Assembly: GCF_018449725.1 (NCBI RefSeq)
Contig: NZ_JAAVVC010000026.1
Span: 1 to 64,000, forward strand
DNA from: Pseudomonas sp. dw_612
GTDB taxonomy: Bacteria; Pseudomonadota; Gammaproteobacteria; Pseudomonadales; Pseudomonadaceae
Length of the DNA stretch: 64,000 nt
Reading direction: 5' to 3'
The notes under the pieces: model-generated
Databases searched by the model: none
The model's input: the letters and a program-made list of their open reading frames with translations, nothing else
Told to the model about the DNA's origin: nothing
Made by a program: the position numbers and the translations under genes
Part shown: positions 59,933 to 64,000 of the stretch, piece by piece
Layout: every line of letters begins with the position of its first letter
How positions within the stretch are numbered: the stretch's first letter is position 1

Positions 59933-62900
59933 ATGGGTGATCGGCACGACTATGTGGCCCTCGAGTGGGTCAAAGGCGAGATTGCCGAAACGCTGAAGCA
60001 GGCTCATCAAGCGTTGGAACAACTGCTGGATGATCCGCAGGCGACGCACGCGCTGGACGAGTGCCTGACGTGCATCCATCAGGTTCACGGCAGTTTGCAA
60101 ATGGTCGAGTTCTACGGTGCGGCCCTGCTCGCCGAAGAAATGGAGCAACTGACCGCCGCGTTGCAACAAAACCGCGTCAGTCATCGCGATGAAGCCATTC
60201 ATCTGTTAAGACAGGCCTTGGGGCAACTGCCGATCTACCTCGACCGGGTGCAAGGCGCACGGCGGGATTTGCCGCTGGTGGTGCTGCCGCTGATCAACGA
60301 TCTGCGCAGTGCACGCGGCGAAAGCCTGTTGTCGGAAACCAGCCTGTTCAGCCCGCAACTGCCGGACTTGCCACCGCTGGATCAGGACGACCTGGCGCTG
60401 CTGGAACTACCCGAATTACCCAATGTGCTGCGCAAGTTGCGGCAGATGCTGCAAATGGCGTTGGTCGGTTTGCTTCGCGAGCAGGATGGCGAAACCAATC
60501 TGGATTACCTGACCAAGGTCTTCGCCAAGCTTGAGACGTTGTGTGGCGATGCGCCGCTGAGCCCGTTGTGGCAGGTGGCTTCGGCGCTGGTCGAAGGCCT
60601 GCGCAAAGGCGTGATTGCCAACAGCCCGGCGCTGCGCAGCCTGTTCAAGGACGCCGACAAGGAACTCAAACGCTTGCTGGAACAGGGCATGGCCGGCATC
60701 AATCAGGCGCCGCCGCCCGAGCTGCTGAAAAGCTTGTTGTTCTACATTGCCAAAGCCGAACATCCCACCGGGCAGATGCTGACCATGAAAGATCGCTACG
60801 GACTGGACGATGCGCTGCCCGACAGCGCGATGGTCGACGAAGAACGCGCACGCCTCGCCGGCCCCGACCGCGATGCCATGCGCTCGGTGCTCGCCGCATT
60901 GTGCGAAGAACTGGTGCGGGTCAAGGAACGCCTGGACCTGTTTGTGCGCAGCGACCGCCAGCACACCTCGGACCTCGAAAGCCTGCTCGCGCCCCTGCGG
61001 CAAATCGCCGACACGTTGGCGGTGCTCGGTTTCGGCCAGCCGCGCAAAGTCATCATCGATCAATTGGCAGTGGTGCTGAGCCTGGCCCAAGGCCAACGCG
61101 AACCCAACGACGCGATCCTCATGGACGTCGCCGGGGCCTTACTCTACGTCGAAGCGACGCTGGCCGGGATGGTCGGCACCGTCGAGCCGGAAAGTCAGGA
61201 AGAAAGTCGCCTGCCGACCACCGACCTGACCCAGATTCATCAGATCGTGATCCGCGAAGCGCGAATCTGCCTGCAACAAGCCAAGGACATGATCGTCGAC
61301 TACATCGATGCCGATTGGGACCGCCAGCAACTGCAACCGTTGCCGGCGTTGCTGACCCAGGTGCGCGGTGCATTGGCGATGATTCCGCTGACCCGTGCCG
61401 CGAGCCTGATCGAAGCCTGCAACGGCTTTATCCGCGAACACTTGCTGGTGGACACCGATCATCCCGGTTGGCAGCAACTCGACAGCCTGGCCGACGTTAT
61501 CACCAGCATCGAGTATTACCTGGAACGCTTGAACGACGACCCACAGGAGGTCGGCGAACAGCTGCTCGATGTCGCGGAAAACAGCTTGGCGGCCCTCGGG
61601 TTTTTCCCCAGCGAAAAACTCGTCCCCGTACTTGAAGACGTGCTTAGCCCCAACGAAGCCCAGGTTATGCAAGACCTGCAGGAACTGGACGATCCCGAAA
61701 CCGTGCAATCGCTGGCCGCTGTGTTGGCCAGCCCGGTGTCCGCCGTCAACCCGCCCGCCCTGAACACACCGGGCAGTCTGTTGCCGCCGCCGTCCGGCGA
61801 AGAACCGGTGGACGATGAACTGCGGGAAGTCTTCCTCGAAGAAACCGACGAAGTCCTCGACGTGCTGCACCAATACCTGCCGCGCTGGTCGGCCAACGCT
61901 GACGACGCCGCTGCCTTGAGCGAACTGCGCCGCGCCTTTCACACCTTGAAAGGCAGTGGTCGGATGGTCCGCGCATTGGTGCTCGGCGAACTCGCCTGGG
62001 CCATGGAAAACCTGCTCAATCGAGTGCTGGAACACAGCGTTAAACCTGGGCTCGCGGTGCAACAACTGCTGACCGATGCACTCAATCTGCTGCCGGAACT
62101 CATCACAGAATTCGCCGCCAATGCCCAGCGCCAGCGCGACGACGTGGACCGCTTGGCCGCCCGGGCCCACGCTTTGGCCAAGGGTGATGAGTCGCTGTCC
62201 GACGAAGACACCCAAGACGTCGCCGCCCTCGATCCGTTGCTGCTGGAGATCTTCCGCAACGAAGCCGAAACCCACCTCGCCAGCCTCAATCGCTTCCTTG
62301 ATCAAGCCGCCGAGCACGTGCCGTTGCAAGCCAGCGACGAGTTGCAACGCGCCCTGCATACGCTCAAGGGCAGTGCCTCCATGGCCGGCGTGGTGCCGAT
62401 TGCCGAACTCGCCGCGCCGCTGGACCAACTGGCCCGTGAGTACAAGGCGCACCTGATCGCCCTGGATCTGGACGAAGTCGAATTGCTGCTGGAAGCCGAA
62501 GGGCTGTTTCGCCTCGGTTTGCGTCAGCTCAAGACCGATCCGCTGGCAGACATTCCGGACGCTCGCTCGCTGATCGAACGCACCCACGCAATGCTGGACG
62601 AACGCCTGGAAGCGATCCTCAGCGCGCCAAACCGGGCCCTGCGGGTCAAGCGTGATCCGCAACTGATCAACAACTTTCTGGCCCAGGGCATGGACATCCT
62701 GCTCGACGCCGAAAGCCTGTTGCAGCGTTGGCAGCAGCATCCCGGCGAGCGTCAGGAACTCAGCGCGTTGCTGGACGAACTGACCACCCTCGGCGAAGGC
62801 GCGCATCTGGCCGATCTGCATCCGGTGGATGAACTCTGCGAAGCGTTGCTCGACCTCTACGGCGCGGTGGAAGAGAGCAGCCTGGCGGTCAGCGACGCGT

Positions 62901-64000
62901 TTTTCCATGAAGCGCAAAGTGCCCACGAAGCGCTGATCAACATGCTCGACGAACTGGCGGCGGGCCAGGAAGTCAGCCCGCAACCGGAACGCGTGCGGGC
63001 CTTGCACGGGTTGCTCGATACCAGCCTCGATCCGTCGGCCATGGGCCTGATTCGCAGCGACGGCAGCCGCGCGTTGAGCATTCGCGAACTCGGTAGCGCC
63101 ACTGCTGAGCTGTCGCACACCGCGACGCAGATTGAACACGACGACGAGATCGTTTCGATCTTCCTCGAAGAAGCCGTGGATATCCTCGAAAGCGCCGGCC
63201 AGGCTTTGCAGCGCTGGTTGAACGACCCGGATAACGCCGCGCCGCTGTCATCCTTGCAGCGGGATTTGCACACCCTCAAGGGTGGCGCGCGAATGGCCGA
63301 GGTCGAGGCGGTGGGTGACCTCGCCCATGAACTGGAAAACCTTTACGAAGGTTTGGTGGACCGCCGCTACAGCCACAGCGAAGCGCTGGCGCGGTTGCTG
63401 CAAACCAGTCATGACCGCTTGGCGGTGCTGCTGGAGCAACTGCAAAACCAAAAGGCGTTGGGTGATCCGAATGAGCTGATCGACGCGATTCGCGCGTTTC
63501 GTCAGGGCAATACCGCCACCGTTGAAACCGTCGAACCCAAACACGAACATGACTCCCCGGGCCATGACCCGGAGCTGCTGGAAATCTTCCTGGAGGAAGG
63601 TTTCGACATCATCGAAAACTCCGGCGCGGCGCTGGTGCGCTGGCAAGCCGAGCCGTCGAATCGCCAGGAAGTCGAAACCCTGCTGCGGGATTTGCATACG
63701 CTGAAGGGCGGCGCGCGGATGGTGGAAATCGCCCCGATCGGCGATTTGGCCCATGAACTGGAATTCCTTTACGAAGGCCTGTCGGCGGGTGTGCTGCAAC
63801 CGACGTCAGCGTTGTTCACGCTGTTGCAAAGCAGCCACGACCGGTTGGCGCAGATGCTTGATGCCACCCGCGCTGGCCAGCCTTGTCCGCCGGCGGATCG
63901 GCTGATCGACGCGATCAAGAACTTCAGCCATCCGGTCGTTCCCGAAGCCCCGGTCGTCGCGCCGGTGGCTGCCAAAATTGAAGTGCCGGCACCGGATGCC
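59933..64000 (+). CDS. chpA: ChpA hybrid histidine kinase, N-terminal part (runs off the window)
   Basis: Open from the ATG at 59933 to the window end, 1356 codons without stop; the kinase, CheW and receiver parts lie beyond. At least four Hpt motifs with phospho-accepting His are seen: His670 (HTLKGSGRM), His809 (HTLKGSASM), His1113 (HTLKGGARM) and His1255 (HTLKGGARM). An Hpt-like motif with His52 (CIHQVHGSLQM) is near the N-terminus. Another N-terminal region around 300-560 is helical without a clear His. This matches the multi-Hpt ChpA of the Pil-Chp system, which signals to PilG and PilH. pilK, the methyltransferase gene found here in P. aeruginosa, is missing; 40 bp separate pilJ and chpA. 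Confidence 0.93.
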   Translation, partial: MGDRHDYVALEWVKGEIAETLKQAHQALEQLLDDPQATHALDECLTCIHQVHGSLQMVEFYGAALLAEEMEQLTAALQQNRVSHRDEAIHLLRQALGQLPIYLDRVQGARRDLPLVVLPLINDLRSARGESLLSETSLFSPQLPDLPPLDQDDLALLELPELPNVLRKLRQMLQMALVGLLREQDGETNLDYLTKVFAKLETLCGDAPLSPLWQVASALVEGLRKGVIANSPALRSLFKDADKELKRLLEQGMAGINQAPPPELLKSLLFYIAKAEHPTGQMLTMKDRYGLDDALPDSAMVDEERARLAGPDRDAMRSVLAALCEELVRVKERLDLFVRSDRQHTSDLESLLAPLRQIADTLAVLGFGQPRKVIIDQLAVVLSLAQGQREPNDAILMDVAGALLYVEATLAGMVGTVEPESQEESRLPTTDLTQIHQIVIREARICLQQAKDMIVDYIDADWDRQQLQPLPALLTQVRGALAMIPLTRAASLIEACNGFIREHLLVDTDHPGWQQLDSLADVITSIEYYLERLNDDPQEVGEQLLDVAENSLAALGFFPSEKLVPVLEDVLSPNEAQVMQDLQELDDPETVQSLAAVLASPVSAVNPPALNTPGSLLPPPSGEEPVDDELREVFLEETDEVLDVLHQYLPRWSANADDAAALSELRRAFHTLKGSGRMVRALVLGELAWAMENLLNRVLEHSVKPGLAVQQLLTDALNLLPELITEFAANAQRQRDDVDRLAARAHALAKGDESLSDEDTQDVAALDPLLLEIFRNEAETHLASLNRFLDQAAEHVPLQASDELQRALHTLKGSASMAGVVPIAELAAPLDQLAREYKAHLIALDLDEVELLLEAEGLFRLGLRQLKTDPLADIPDARSLIERTHAMLDERLEAILSAPNRALRVKRDPQLINNFLAQGMDILLDAESLLQRWQQHPGERQELSALLDELTTLGEGAHLADLHPVDELCEALLDLYGAVEESSLAVSDAFFHEAQSAHEALINMLDELAAGQEVSPQPERVRALHGLLDTSLDPSAMGLIRSDGSRALSIRELGSATAELSHTATQIEHDDEIVSIFLEEAVDILESAGQALQRWLNDPDNAAPLSSLQRDLHTLKGGARMAEVEAVGDLAHELENLYEGLVDRRYSHSEALARLLQTSHDRLAVLLEQLQNQKALGDPNELIDAIRAFRQGNTATVETVEPKHEHDSPGHDPELLEIFLEEGFDIIENSGAALVRWQAEPSNRQEVETLLRDLHTLKGGARMVEIAPIGDLAHELEFLYEGLSAGVLQPTSALFTLLQSSHDRLAQMLDATRAGQPCPPADRLIDAIKNFSHPVVPEAPVVAPVAAKIEVPAPDA

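Noticed and set aside
61139..63139. 666-codon open frame on the minus strand
   Set aside because: It is antisense to chpA, whose Hpt motifs prove the plus-strand frame.
1..64000. tRNA genes, CRISPR arrays, insertion sequences, prophage genes
   Set aside because: None were recognised by eye; the repeats found are palindromic REP-type elements without spacers or transposase genes.

Overview
The window is a chromosomal segment of a fluorescent-group Pseudomonas. The evidence is the high GC content, the dispersed palindromic REP elements typical of that group (arms reading roughly GCGAGCAAGC..GCTCCCACA), and a gene order that, from memory, largely follows the P. aeruginosa PAO1 run from folA (about PA0350) to chpA (about PA0413). 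No rRNA, tRNA, CRISPR array, insertion sequence or prophage was seen.

Layout. 1-8.2 kb: a GTPase/membrane protein pair, folA, the cystine transporter tcyP, a phosphorylcholine-phosphatase-like gene and ilvD. 8.4-11.9 kb: an accessory operon on the minus strand. It consists of a 23-residue peptide gene, a terminator-like hairpin, a SagB-like flavin dehydrogenase, an AurF-type diiron oxygenase with all seven metal ligands, and an MFS exporter. It looks like an undescribed peptide-modification or small natural-product system and is the most interesting item here. 12-16.6 kb: rlmI, an HDOD gene, mutM, a ferredoxin and coaD. 16.7-21.3 kb: a GMC oxidoreductase, its Tat-exported small partner, an aldehyde dehydrogenase and a divergent TetR regulator with an operator-like palindrome. 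21.3-24.2 kb: sseA, an AraC regulator and a YheT-like hydrolase. 24.2-30.6 kb: two tandem pairs of M16 peptidases separated by rsmD; one pair carries an 11-base homopolymer inside its coding sequence. 30.9-35.1 kb: ftsY-ftsE-ftsX-rpoH with a sigmaE/AlgU-like promoter before rpoH. 35.3-45.4 kb: mtgA, thiS-thiG-trmB, hemW-rdgB, metX-metW, yggT-proC-yggS. 45.5-47.9 kb: pilT without pilU, a C40 peptidase and a TM2 protein. 48.0-49.9 kb: an AT-richer insert with a colicin M-like bacteriocin and a membrane protein that is probably its immunity factor, flanked by 103/104-bp direct repeats. 49.9-56 kb: pyrC'-pyrB-pyrR-ruvX-algH, tonB and gshB. 56.2-64 kb: the Pil-Chp chemosensory cluster pilG-pilH-pilI-pilJ-chpA, without pilK; chpA runs off the window.

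How the genes work together. Most of the segment is core metabolism and cell biology. The accessory parts are the peptide/dehydrogenase/diiron operon, the ColM-type bacteriocin island, the GMC/aldehyde dehydrogenase module and the second M16 pair. All functional calls are from reading the sequence and remembered family features; no database search was run.
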